Below are positions 26,740 through 35,369 of a stretch of DNA of 64,000 nucleotides, one piece after another. Location: positions 124,001 through 188,000 of the forward strand of contig NZ_FOTF01000003.1 of assembly GCF_900114485.1 (NCBI RefSeq). The letters run 5' to 3'. The stretch comes from Loktanella salsilacus (lineage in GTDB: Bacteria > Pseudomonadota > Alphaproteobacteria > Rhodobacterales > Rhodobacteraceae). A program made the position numbers and the translations under genes. Within the stretch, counting starts at the first letter, position 1. The number at the start of each line of letters is the position of its first letter. The notes below the pieces were generated by a model that saw only the letters and a program-made list of their open reading frames with translations, had not been told where the DNA came from and did not search any database.

Positions 26740-27570
26740 ATGCGAGTGAGCAATTTCGCCAAGACTGCCTGGACCACCATGGGTCTTATTCTTGCCGGTG
26801 CCGCGGCCAATGCGCAGGACGTGAACGTGGAATTGCCCGTCATCGGTGCCCCCCATGCGAACGGAATCGGTTTTCAAGAAGCTGTCACCAGCATTGCGCG
26901 CGACGTGCATTGGCTGGACGGCATGCTGCTGTGGATCATCACCGCGATCGTGCTTTTCGTGTCTGGTCTGATGATTTGGACCTTCTGGAAGTTTAACCAC
27001 AAGACGAACCCAAAGCCCGCTGGCTTTACTCACAACAGCCCGCTGGAAATCGCTTGGACCGTCGTGCCAATCATCGTTCTGGTGTTTATCGGTGCGTTCT
27101 CTTTGCCGGTCTTGTTTAACCAGCAGGAAATCCCTGAAGGCGACATCACCATCAAGGTGACAGGCTACCAGTGGTATTGGGGCTACGAATACGTTGACGA
27201 AGGCGTCGCGTTCGAATCCTTCATGCTCGCTCCTGAAGAGCTGGCCGACTACGGTTACACCGACGATTTGTACAAGCTGGCAACCGATCAGGCGATCATC
27301 CTGCCCGTTGGCAAGACCGTCGTGATGCAGCTGACTGGCGCTGACGTGATCCATTCGTGGACCATCCCTGCCTTTGGTGTGAAGCAAGACGCCGTGCCTG
27401 GCCGTTTGGCGCAACTGTGGTTTAACCCAGAAAAAGAAGGCATTTACTTTGGCCAGTGCTCTGAGCTGTGTGGCAAAGACCATGCCTATATGCCGATCAC
27501 CGTCAAGGTCGTCAGCCAAGAAGTCTACGACGCTTGGTTGATCGAAGCGAAAGACCAGAACGGCGTCTGA
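26740..27570 (+). CDS. coxB: Cytochrome c oxidase subunit II
   Basis: Carries the CuA electron entry site of the aa3-type oxidase. The 276 residues show a signal peptide (cut near residue 25), two membrane helices (about 61-85 and 105-127) and the periplasmic cupredoxin domain. CuA ligands are visible: His205, Cys240, Glu242, Cys244, His248 and Met251 (FGQCSELCGKDHAYMP). The aromatic electron-entry patch YQWYWGYE is at 143-150. The frame is open far upstream, but the ATG at 26740 has a good AAAAGGGA ribosome binding site and starts the signal peptide. Confidence 0.97.
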   Translation: MRVSNFAKTAWTTMGLILAGAAANAQDVNVELPVIGAPHANGIGFQEAVTSIARDVHWLDGMLLWIITAIVLFVSGLMIWTFWKFNHKTNPKPAGFTHNSPLEIAWTVVPIIVLVFIGAFSLPVLFNQQEIPEGDITIKVTGYQWYWGYEYVDEGVAFESFMLAPEELADYGYTDDLYKLATDQAIILPVGKTVVMQLTGADVIHSWTIPAFGVKQDAVPGRLAQLWFNPEKEGIYFGQCSELCGKDHAYMPITVKVVSQEVYDAWLIEAKDQNGV

Positions 27571-27606
27571 TCGCAGTTGCGATTAGGGACCAAATTTACA
27601 TACGGC

Positions 27607-27641
27607 GCGACCCGGTGATTACCCCGGGTCGCGTCCCTTTT
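27607..27641 (+). terminator. Hairpin between coxB and ctaB, weak terminator
   Basis: A 9-bp stem GCGACCCGG (27607-27615)/CCGGGTCGC (27624-27632) with an 8-base loop, then GTCCCTTTTA. The U-run is short, so it may attenuate transcription rather than stop it, giving more coxB than assembly-factor mRNA. Confidence 0.55.
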
Positions 27642-27666
27642 ATCCGAGCTGCTGAAGGCGCAAACC

Positions 27667-28611
27667 ATGTCTGACATGAGCCTGCACGAAACCACCCCAG
27701 AGACCGAGTACGAGGCGCAGATGGGCGATTATTTCGCCTTACTGAAGCCGCGCGTGATGTCGCTGGTGGTGTTCACAGCCCTTGTTGGCCTTCTTGTGGC
27801 ACCGACGCCGGTCCATCCCTTCATCGGGTTCGTTGCGATTTTGTGCATCGCCGTTGGGGCTGGGGCCTCTGGTGCGCTGAACATGTGGTGGGATGCGGAT
27901 ATCGACGCCCGCATGCGCCGCACGGCGAAACGCCCCATTCCTGATGGCCGCGTTAAACCGGGCGAAGCGCTGGGCCTTGGTCTAACTTTGTCCTGCTTTG
28001 CTGTTGTGCTGCTTGGGCTTGCGACCAATTGGGTCGCGACCGGGTTGCTGGCCTTTACCATCTTCTTTTACGCCGTCGTTTATTCGATGTGGCTCAAGCG
28101 CGCGACGCCACAGAATATCGTGATTGGCGGCGCTGCTGGTGCGTTCCCTCCGATGATCGGCTGGGCCGTTGCGACCGGGGGAATCAGCATTGATTCGGTC
28201 CTGATGTTCGCGCTGATCTTTATGTGGACGCCGCCGCACTTCTGGGCGCTCGCGCTGTTTGTGAAAACGGACTATGGCGACGCTGGCGTGCCGATGCTGA
28301 CCGAAACCCACGGCCGCCGCGTCACCCGTAACCACGTGCTGGCCTATTGCGTGCCGCTGGTCGCTGTGGCGATTGGACTTGGCTTCACCTCGATCGGGGG
28401 CTGGGTCTATTTGGCGGTGGCAGTGTTCTTTAACGCTTGGTTCCTGAAAGGCTGCTACGACATTTGGCGCCGGGACGATGCACAGGCCGAGGCGGACAAT
28501 TACAAGGTCGAGATCAAGACCTTCAAAGTGTCTCTCTATTACCTTTTCGCGCATTTCGGTGCCCTCCTGATCGAGGCTGTCTTGCGCGCCAACCATATCG
28601 GAGGCCTGTAA
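27667..28611 (+). CDS. ctaB: Protoheme IX farnesyltransferase (heme O synthase)
   Basis: Attaches the farnesyl chain to heme b to make heme O, the precursor of heme A for the oxidase. The 314-residue protein has about nine membrane helices. The aspartate-rich prenyl-binding motif lies in NMWWDADIDARMRRTAKRP (about 76-94), with a second basic/acidic loop later. The stop is immediately followed by the ATG of the next gene. Confidence 0.96.
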   Translation: MSDMSLHETTPETEYEAQMGDYFALLKPRVMSLVVFTALVGLLVAPTPVHPFIGFVAILCIAVGAGASGALNMWWDADIDARMRRTAKRPIPDGRVKPGEALGLGLTLSCFAVVLLGLATNWVATGLLAFTIFFYAVVYSMWLKRATPQNIVIGGAAGAFPPMIGWAVATGGISIDSVLMFALIFMWTPPHFWALALFVKTDYGDAGVPMLTETHGRRVTRNHVLAYCVPLVAVAIGLGFTSIGGWVYLAVAVFFNAWFLKGCYDIWRRDDAQAEADNYKVEIKTFKVSLYYLFAHFGALLIEAVLRANHIGGL

Positions 28612-28839
28612 ATGGCAATCCAAGTCGAACATGAAATTCACAAACGCCGCCGTGGCCGCAACATGGGCGTCGGCATTTTGCTGCTGGCGTTTATTGGTGT
28701 CGTCTTCGGGCTGACCGTGGTGAAGGTTCTGCAACTGGGCGACTTGCGCAAGTTTGAGACATTTGACCACGTTGTGCGCCCGCAGATCGTGCCTGATACT
28801 CCTGAAACAACTGTTCCATTACCAGAGGTTTCAAACTGA
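28612..28839 (+). CDS. Small membrane protein between ctaB and ctaG (CoxF-like)
   Basis: A 75-residue protein with a basic N-terminus (HKRRRGRN), one membrane helix (about 18-40) and a periplasmic-side tail of about 35 residues. It starts directly after ctaB and overlaps ctaG as TGATG, so it is translated with the oxidase assembly genes. Small proteins of this shape are annotated as CoxF or oxidase assembly proteins in Rhodobacterales; I know of no proven biochemical role. The coupling suggests a part in copper delivery or CtaG function. Confidence 0.8.
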   Translation: MAIQVEHEIHKRRRGRNMGVGILLLAFIGVVFGLTVVKVLQLGDLRKFETFDHVVRPQIVPDTPETTVPLPEVSN

Positions 28840-29450
28840 TGCTTTTCCCTAGGCTTACCGGTGCCAATCGCACCCTTGCACAGACGGTTGCTGTCGTTGC
28901 GGTGATGGTTGGCCTCGCGTTTGCGTCCGTGCCTTTTTATTCGTGGTTCTGCCGGGTTACGGGCTTTTCCGGCTATACCAATGTCGCGACCGCCGGGTCT
29001 GACACGATCCTTGATCAGACGATTAAGGTCCGCTTTGACGCGTCCCTTGATCGCGATATGCCTTGGACCTTTACGCCCGTGCAGCGGGAAATGACCCTGC
29101 GCCTCGGCGAAACGGGCCTTGCATTTTACGAGGCGCATAACCCGACCGACCGTGTTGTGTCGGGGCAGGCTGCCTATAATGTCACCCCCTACGAGGCGGG
29201 CGGCTTTTTCGATAAGATCGAATGCTTCTGCTTTACCGAGCAAACCTTGCAGCCCGGAGAAACGGTACAGATGCCCGTCAGCTTTTATGTTGACCCGGCA
29301 ATTATCGAAGACCGCGATGCGAAGTATGTCCATACGATCACATTGGGTTATACCTTTTACGAGATTGACCCACCCGAAACCACACAACAGGCATCCGCCG
29401 ACGCGAATCTTTTGACAACCGCGCCAGCCAACGCCATAGACACCAACTAA
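28839..29450 (+). CDS. ctaG: Cytochrome c oxidase assembly protein CtaG/Cox11
   Basis: Membrane-anchored periplasmic copper chaperone needed to form the CuB centre of subunit I. The 203 residues have one N-terminal helix (about 12-34) and an immunoglobulin-like domain. The copper-binding CFCF motif has Cys129 and Cys131, preceded by FFDKIE. A further conserved Cys (Cys38) follows the helix. Overlaps the preceding small gene; coxC begins 33 nt after. Confidence 0.96.
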   Translation: MLFPRLTGANRTLAQTVAVVAVMVGLAFASVPFYSWFCRVTGFSGYTNVATAGSDTILDQTIKVRFDASLDRDMPWTFTPVQREMTLRLGETGLAFYEAHNPTDRVVSGQAAYNVTPYEAGGFFDKIECFCFTEQTLQPGETVQMPVSFYVDPAIIEDRDAKYVHTITLGYTFYEIDPPETTQQASADANLLTTAPANAIDTN

Positions 29451-29483
29451 CGACCGCGACCAGCAGCACGGGAAAACAACAAC

Positions 29484-30284
29484 ATGGCTCACGAAAAGAA
29501 CCACGACTTCCACATCCTCGCACCGTCGATCTGGCCATTCGCCGGTTCGCTAGGCGCATTTATCATGCTGTTCGGCGGCACACTGTGGATGCACGATCAC
29601 GGGCCATGGGCGTTCCTGGTCGGCTTGGCGCTGGTGCTTTACGTCATGTTCGCTTGGTGGTCCGAAGTCGTCCACGAAAGCCAGATTGGCGATCACACCC
29701 CGGTTGTCCGCATCGGCCTGCGTTACGGCTTCATCATGTTCATCATGTCCGAAGTCATGTTCTTTGCGGCCTGGTTCTGGTCGTTCTTTAAGCACGCCAT
29801 GTACCCGATGGGCCCGATGAGTCCCATCGTTGATGGTGTTTGGCCACCTGCAGGGATCGAAACCTTTGATCCGTGGCACCTGCCGCTGATCAACACGCTG
29901 ATCCTGCTCTGCTCTGGCGCGGCCGCGACTTGGGCACACCACGCACTGGTGCACGAAAACAACCGTCAGGATATGAAGTGGGGCCTGATGCTGGCCGTCG
30001 CTTTGGGCGCGCTGTTCACCGTGTTTCAGGCGTACGAGTATTCGCACGCGGCCTTCGGCCTTGCTGGCAACATCTACGGCGCGAACTTCTACATGGCGAC
30101 CGGCTTCCATGGTTTCCACGTTCTGATCGGTACGATCTTTCTGCTGGTCTGCTTGATCCGCGTCTACAAGGGCCACTTCACCCCTGAAAAGCACGTCGGT
30201 TTCGAGGCCGCAGCTTGGTACTGGCACTTCGTTGACGTCGTCTGGCTGTTCCTCTTTGCCTCGATCTACATCTGGGGCGCATAA
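29484..30284 (+). CDS. coxC: Cytochrome c oxidase subunit III
   Basis: Seven-helix subunit that stabilises the oxidase and supports proton uptake. The 266 residues open with [18 protein letters not shown], and the conserved [22 protein letters not shown] and [10 protein letters not shown] segments are present. A terminator follows, which closes the cox unit. Confidence 0.97.
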   Translation: MAHEKNHDFHILAPSIWPFAGSLGAFIMLFGGTLWMHDHGPWAFLVGLALVLYVMFAWWSEVVHESQIGDHTPVVRIGLRYGFIMFIMSEVMFFAAWFWSFFKHAMYPMGPMSPIVDGVWPPAGIETFDPWHLPLINTLILLCSGAAATWAHHALVHENNRQDMKWGLMLAVALGALFTVFQAYEYSHAAFGLAGNIYGANFYMATGFHGFHVLIGTIFLLVCLIRVYKGHFTPEKHVGFEAAAWYWHFVDVVWLFLFASIYIWGA

Positions 30285-30306
30285 GCGCGATCCACGCACC
30301 GAATTT

Positions 30307-30336
30307 GAAAAGGCGGCCCCAGCGGGTCGCCTTTTT
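30307..30336 (+). terminator. Terminator after coxC
   Basis: A 10-bp stem AAGGCGGCCC (30310-30319)/GGGTCGCCTT (30324-30333, one G-T pair) with a CAGC loop and TTTTT. Confidence 0.88.
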
Positions 30337-30409
30337 GCATAAGACCGGACCTTCACCCCGCGCGCCAAACGCGGTAAGGCAACCCGGTCTGATCCAAGGG
30401 GCGACATCG

Positions 30410-31087
30410 ATGCTGCGCAAGATTTTCTTTCCCCTGCTAATGGGCGTCGCCGGTTGCGCCGTCCTGATCGCGTTGGGGACATGGCAGGTGCAGCGCCTGA
30501 CGTGGAAGACAGCCATTCTGGACCAGATCACAGCGACCATCATCGCACCGCCCGTGGCGCTGCCCGCGAACCCCGATCCTGTCGCCGACGAATATCTACC
30601 CGTTATGGTTTCGGGGCAGATCATCGGCGCACCTTTGTCGGTGCTTGTCAGCACGGCGGATAACGGCGCAGGCTATCGCACCATCACGGCATTTCAAACC
30701 GACGCGGGCCGCACGATTGCGGCCGATTTTGGCTTTCTGTCCCTTGATGATCGCGGCGCGGCGCTGCCGACGGGGCAGGCGACGCTGACGGGCAATCTGC
30801 TTTGGCCGGACGAGGTGGACAATTGGACGCCGGAGCCCGATGTCGCCACGGGCATCTGGTTCGCCCGCGATCTGCCTGCCATGGCCACTGCCTTGAACGC
30901 AGAGCCTATTTTGCTGGTCGCCCGCAATATTGACCCCGTCAGCCCCACCGTCCCTATGCCGGTCGGGATCGAGGGGATCCCCAACGACCACCTTGGCTAT
31001 GCCATTACGTGGTTCATGCTGGCTATCGGCTGGGCGCTGATGACTGGCCTTTTGATCTTTCGCACACTTCGCCAAAAGGACGCCTGA
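30410..31087 (+). CDS. SURF1 family oxidase assembly protein
   Basis: A 225-residue protein with the SURF1 layout: one helix at each end (about 5-25 and 198-218) and a periplasmic loop between. Conserved stretches include GTWQVQRLTWK near residue 23 and a YRTITAFQT region near 88. SURF1 proteins assist heme A insertion into subunit I. The start at 30410 is chosen because the 35 preceding codons overlap the coxC terminator and lack a membrane helix. thrC begins one base after its stop. Confidence 0.93.
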   Translation: MLRKIFFPLLMGVAGCAVLIALGTWQVQRLTWKTAILDQITATIIAPPVALPANPDPVADEYLPVMVSGQIIGAPLSVLVSTADNGAGYRTITAFQTDAGRTIAADFGFLSLDDRGAALPTGQATLTGNLLWPDEVDNWTPEPDVATGIWFARDLPAMATALNAEPILLVARNIDPVSPTVPMPVGIEGIPNDHLGYAITWFMLAIGWALMTGLLIFRTLRQKDA

Positions 31088-31088
31088 C

Positions 31089-32474
31089 ATGCGCTATATT
31101 TCGACCCGCGGGCAGGCCCCGATCCTGTCGTTTGAAGACACAATGCTGACGGGCCTTGCCCGGGATGGCGGCCTTTATGTGCCGGAAACGATCCCGACAC
31201 TAACCCCCGATCAGATCGCCGCAATGGCTGGGCAAAGCTATGAGGACGTGGCCTATACCGTCATGCGCCCCTTTATCGGTGAGACCTTCACCGACGCGCA
31301 ATTCCGCGAGCTGATCGCCAAGGCCTATGCCGGATTTGGCCACGCCGCCCGCGCGCCATTGGTGCAGTTGGCCCCGAACCATTTCCTGCTGGAGCTGTTC
31401 CACGGCCCAACGCTGGCGTTCAAAGACTTTGCGATGCAGCTGATTGGCCAGATGTTTCAGGCGGCGCTTGCCCGCTCTGGCAACCGCGTCACGATTGTCG
31501 GTGCGACATCGGGCGATACCGGTTCTGCCGCGATAGAGGCGTTTCGCGGTCTTGATGCCGTGGATGTCTTTATCCTGTACCCGCATGGCCGCGTGTCCGA
31601 AGTGCAGCGCCGTCAGATGACCACGCCGACCGAATCCAACGTCCATGCGATTGCCGTGGATGGCGATTTCGACGGTTGTCAGGCGCTGGTGAAGGATATG
31701 TTCAACGACTTCCAGTTCCGCGAAGACGTGCGGCTGGCGGGGGTGAACTCGATCAACTGGGGCCGGGTGTTGGCGCAGGTGGTGTATTACTTCACGTCCG
31801 CCGTGTCGCTGGGTGCGCCGCATCGCAAGGTCAGCTTTACCGTTCCGACGGGCAATTTCGGTGACATCTTTGCGGGCTATATCGCCAAGCAGATGGGCCT
31901 GCCGATTGGCGAGTTGGTTGTTGCGACCAATACGAACGACATCCTGCATCGCACACTGGAAACCGGCGCTTATACCAAGGACAGCGTGACCCCGACGATC
32001 AGCCCGTCGATGGATATTCAGGTCAGCAGCAACTTTGAACGCGCGCTGTTTTATGCCTACGGCCAAGACGGCGCCGCCGTTGCCAGCCAAATGGATGATC
32101 TGAAAAAGGGTGGCTTTAAGATTTCCCAAGGTGCCATCGACGCGCTGCGCAGCGCCTATGCCTCTGGCCGGGTGTCAGAGGGTGACACATCCGAGACGAT
32201 CACCCGCTATCTGGCAGAGCATGGCGAACTGCTGTGCCCTCACACGGCTGTGGGTGCAAATATCGGCGAAAAGCACCTTGGCACCGTTCCGATGGTCACA
32301 CTGGCCACGGCACACCCCGCAAAATTCCCCGCCGCAGTCGAGGCTGCGACAGGCATCCACCCCCCCTTGCCCCCGCGCATGGCGGACCTGTATGACCGCC
32401 CCGAACGGATTACACGCAGCAAGGGTGACCTTGTTGCAATCCAGAAAATCATCAAGGACCGGATCACGTCTTGA
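31089..32474 (+). CDS. thrC: Threonine synthase
   Basis: PLP enzyme converting O-phosphohomoserine to threonine. Length 461, in the long class found in proteobacteria and fungi. The N-terminus MRYISTRGQAP and the PLP lysine Lys112 in LAFKDFAMQ are typical, and the phosphate-binding GATSGDTGSAAIEAF segment follows. It sits between SURF1 and the M16 peptidase gene, an order typical of Rhodobacterales, and overlaps the latter by four bases. Confidence 0.97.
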   Translation: MRYISTRGQAPILSFEDTMLTGLARDGGLYVPETIPTLTPDQIAAMAGQSYEDVAYTVMRPFIGETFTDAQFRELIAKAYAGFGHAARAPLVQLAPNHFLLELFHGPTLAFKDFAMQLIGQMFQAALARSGNRVTIVGATSGDTGSAAIEAFRGLDAVDVFILYPHGRVSEVQRRQMTTPTESNVHAIAVDGDFDGCQALVKDMFNDFQFREDVRLAGVNSINWGRVLAQVVYYFTSAVSLGAPHRKVSFTVPTGNFGDIFAGYIAKQMGLPIGELVVATNTNDILHRTLETGAYTKDSVTPTISPSMDIQVSSNFERALFYAYGQDGAAVASQMDDLKKGGFKISQGAIDALRSAYASGRVSEGDTSETITRYLAEHGELLCPHTAVGANIGEKHLGTVPMVTLATAHPAKFPAAVEAATGIHPPLPPRMADLYDRPERITRSKGDLVAIQKIIKDRITS

Positions 32475-33733
32475 CCATTGAACTTCACACGCTGTCCAAC
32501 GGCTTTCGCGTTGTAACTGAACATATGCCGGGGCTGGCCAGCGCCTCTGTTGGCATCTGGGTGAACGCGGGCGGCCGACACGAGGCCGAAGAGCAGAACG
32601 GCATTGCGCACTTTCTGGAACACATGGCGTTCAAGGGCACAGACACCCGCACGTCCCTGCAGATCGCAGAGGCGATCGAGGATGTGGGCGGCTATATCAA
32701 CGCCTATACCAGCCGGGAAACGACGGCCTATTACGCGCGCGTGCTCGAATCGGACGTCGGGCTTGGCCTTGATGTGATCGCTGATATCCTGCTGAACCCG
32801 CTGTTCGAGGACCACGAGATCGAGACAGAGCGCGGCGTGATCTTGCAAGAGATCGGCCAGGCGCTGGATACGCCAGACGATATCATCTTCGACTGGCTGC
32901 AAGAGGTCGCTTATCCCGACCAGCCCATTGGGCGCACGATCTTGGGACCAGAGGAGCGGGTCGAGAAGTTTACCCGCGATGATCTGACAGGCTTTGTCGG
33001 CACGCATTATGGCCCGAACCAAATGATTCTTGCCGCCGCTGGTGCTGTCGATCACGACGCATTGGTTGCGCAGGCGGAAAAGCTGTTTGGACATCTGCCA
33101 GCGCGTCCGCGCACCGGCCTGATCCAGCCCGCGAAATTCGTCGGCGGCGAGCGGCGCGAGAGCAAGAAGCTGGAGCAAGTCCACTTTGCGCTGGCGTTCG
33201 AGGGGCCGGATTACCGCGATCCCGCGATCTACACCGCCCAGATTTATGCCAGCGCGTTGGGCGGCGGCATGTCGTCCCGTCTGTTTCAAGAAATCCGTGA
33301 AAAGCGCGGGCTGTGCTATACGATTTTTGCGCAGGCTGGAGCCTATGAGGATACAGGCCTGACCACGATCTATGCGGGCACTAGCGCCGAAGAGATCGAA
33401 GAGCTTGCCAATATCACCATGGACGAGATGAAGCGCGCGGCCGACGACATGACGGCAGCCGAGGTCGCCCGGTCGCGTGCGCAGATGAAGGCTGGCTTGC
33501 TAATGGGGCTGGAAAGCCCATCGAACCGGGCAGAGCGTCTGGCGCGGCTGCTGGCGATCTGGGACCGTATCCCGACTGTCGCGGAAACGGTGGAAAGCAT
33601 CGACGCCGTCACCACGGGCGACGTGCGCGACTTTGCCGCCCGCACGGCGCAGGCTGGCGCGGCGCTGACGCTTTATGGTCCCGCCGACGCGGCCCCCTCG
33701 CTAGAGGCGCTGCGCGCGCGACTGGTCGCCTGA
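32471..33733 (+). CDS. M16 family zinc peptidase (mitochondrial processing peptidase-like)
   Basis: The 420-residue protein is close to the beta subunit of mitochondrial processing peptidase. The inverted zinc motif is HFLEH (His47, Glu50, His51), and the distal glutamate lies in ETERGVILQEI. A glycine-rich GGGMSSRLFQEIREKRGLCY loop is present in the C-terminal half. The start is TTG at 32471, overlapping the thrC stop as TTGA. Its bacterial substrate is not defined. Confidence 0.94.
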   Translation: MTIELHTLSNGFRVVTEHMPGLASASVGIWVNAGGRHEAEEQNGIAHFLEHMAFKGTDTRTSLQIAEAIEDVGGYINAYTSRETTAYYARVLESDVGLGLDVIADILLNPLFEDHEIETERGVILQEIGQALDTPDDIIFDWLQEVAYPDQPIGRTILGPEERVEKFTRDDLTGFVGTHYGPNQMILAAAGAVDHDALVAQAEKLFGHLPARPRTGLIQPAKFVGGERRESKKLEQVHFALAFEGPDYRDPAIYTAQIYASALGGGMSSRLFQEIREKRGLCYTIFAQAGAYEDTGLTTIYAGTSAEEIEELANITMDEMKRAADDMTAAEVARSRAQMKAGLLMGLESPSNRAERLARLLAIWDRIPTVAETVESIDAVTTGDVRDFAARTAQAGAALTLYGPADAAPSLEALRARLVA

Positions 33734-34317
33734 TGCTGGGGCGGGCGCGCAAGGTTCGGCTAGATACCGAACGCCTGATGTTGCGCCCGCCGATGCATGC
33801 CGACTTTCGCCCATGGTGCGGGTTGCGCGAAGCCAGCCACGATTTCCTGCAACCGTGGGAGCCGACCTGGGCTGCCGATCATTTTAGCCGCAAGTCATTC
33901 ACCAACCGGGTGTATTGGTCGCAACGGTCGATCCAGCAGGGCAGCGCAGTGCCGTTGTTTCTGATCCGCCACAGCGACAACCAACTGATCGGGGCGATTA
34001 CGCTTGATAATATCCGCCGCGGTCCGGCGCAGGCGGGGACAACGGGCTATTGGATCGGGCAATCTTTTGCGCGCCAAGGCTACATGCGCGAGGCGATCAA
34101 AGCGCTGGTGCATTACGCCTTTACCGCGCTGGACCTGAGCCGGATCGAGGCAGGGTGCCTGCCCGAAAACGCGCCATCGCGCCGGCTCTTGGAAAACTGC
34201 GGGTACAAATACGAGGGCGTCGCGCAAAGCTATTTGCAGATCGACGGGCGCTGGCGCAATCACGTGCTTTACGCCAACCTGCGCCATGACCGGCGGGGGC
34301 GCACTGACGTCGGCTAG
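33733..34317 (+). CDS. GNAT acetyltransferase, RimJ/RimL-like
   Basis: A 194-residue N-acetyltransferase of the RimJ/RimL type. The acetyl-CoA site is seen in GYWIGQSFARQGYMREAIKAL (about 101-121), and the C-terminal NAPSRRLLENCGYKYEGVA segment is typical. It overlaps the M16 gene as TGATG and so closes the thrC-containing unit. The target is probably an N-terminal amino group of a ribosomal or other protein, but this cannot be read from sequence. Confidence 0.9.
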   Translation: MLGRARKVRLDTERLMLRPPMHADFRPWCGLREASHDFLQPWEPTWAADHFSRKSFTNRVYWSQRSIQQGSAVPLFLIRHSDNQLIGAITLDNIRRGPAQAGTTGYWIGQSFARQGYMREAIKALVHYAFTALDLSRIEAGCLPENAPSRRLLENCGYKYEGVAQSYLQIDGRWRNHVLYANLRHDRRGRTDVG

Positions 34318-34384
34318 GCGCTACGCCACCGATACGCGGCAGGGCACCTTGACGGCAGCGTGCAATCGCACAATGCATGGCGGC

Positions 34385-35281
34385 ATGCGCTGGATTTTTC
34401 TTTTGTTGATGTGTGCAGGGTGTAGCCCGGCCTTACTGCGAACCACCGGGGCGCAGGACCCTTTTGTGTATGACGCTGTAGCCGTGGCGCAGGCCGACAA
34501 GGTCGCCCTTTTTATCCCCGGGGCTCTGTCGTCAATCGAAGTCTTTGGCCCTTCAAAAGACTGGGAAGCTGCAGGTTATACCCGCGCTTTTTACCGCTAT
34601 CCCGGCCTTGATGGCCTGCCGACAGACCACCGCCTTGACCCGTCAACGGCCGCTGCTGACGTTGTTCAATTTGCCAGTAAGTTGGCCCCAGACGCACAGC
34701 TGGTCTTGGTCGGCTATTCTACCGGCGCATTGATCGCGCTAGAGGCCGCGCCTGACATAAATCCCGCCCATCAGGTCCGCGTGGCCGCGATGTCGCCGTC
34801 GGTCGAACACGCTGGCGGATTGCAGACGATTGTGTCCGGCGCAGGTGATGTCGTGCGGGCGGTTTATGCGACAAAGTCGGTGGCAAAGGAAAAAGTCTGG
34901 CCTCGGTTCTGGGCAGGGCTTTTGTTCGGCAGAGAAGAACTGGCCGCGCCAACCGCTTCGCCTGAATTGCAGGACGCGGTGGCGCGTGGGTCCAAGATTC
35001 AGACGCAGCTGGATACGCAAATCGCGTTTGCGCATATGCTCGCGCTGCCCGGCTGGCGGTTGCCTTCGAATCTGGACCTGACGGGCATCCCGGTCGCGTT
35101 TTTCATTGGCCTAAGTGATCCGGTGTTCTCGACCCGCCAAACAACCGATTTTTCGCGAAAAATCGGCGGCGTCCCCATCCTTGGCTATCCGGGGCAGGGG
35201 CATCTGTTGTTCTTTACCCGGCCAGATGTCTTCGCGGATATGCTTGATTTTGCCGAAGGCCGCCCGCCCCGATTGCGTTAA
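34385..35281 (+). CDS. Lipoprotein-like alpha/beta hydrolase
   Basis: A 298-residue predicted secreted hydrolase. The start at 34385 gives a short signal sequence MRWIFLLLMCAGC; the cysteine could be lipid-modified, though the -3 residue is also Cys, an atypical lipobox. The nucleophile elbow is GYSTGAL (G-x-S-x-G). A late GLSDPVF with Asp and a GQGHLLFF with His provide the rest of a plausible triad. No specific substrate can be named. The open frame upstream overlaps the GNAT gene and is not needed. Confidence 0.75.
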   Translation: MRWIFLLLMCAGCSPALLRTTGAQDPFVYDAVAVAQADKVALFIPGALSSIEVFGPSKDWEAAGYTRAFYRYPGLDGLPTDHRLDPSTAAADVVQFASKLAPDAQLVLVGYSTGALIALEAAPDINPAHQVRVAAMSPSVEHAGGLQTIVSGAGDVVRAVYATKSVAKEKVWPRFWAGLLFGREELAAPTASPELQDAVARGSKIQTQLDTQIAFAHMLALPGWRLPSNLDLTGIPVAFFIGLSDPVFSTRQTTDFSRKIGGVPILGYPGQGHLLFFTRPDVFADMLDFAEGRPPRLR

Positions 35282-35369
35282 GGTCCGGCCGTTTCTGATC
35301 GACGGGGCGTTTGCGCTGGACACCGCCCGGCGTGCCCTTACCTTTGCCTCGACAAAGAATGGAGCCGCC

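Noticed and set aside
27982-28770. A 262-codon minus-strand frame opposite ctaB
   Set aside because: Antisense to a conserved membrane enzyme; composition typical of a reverse-complement shadow.
29550-30482. A 310-codon minus-strand frame opposite coxC
   Set aside because: Shadow of coxC; spans the terminator after coxC and shows no domain.
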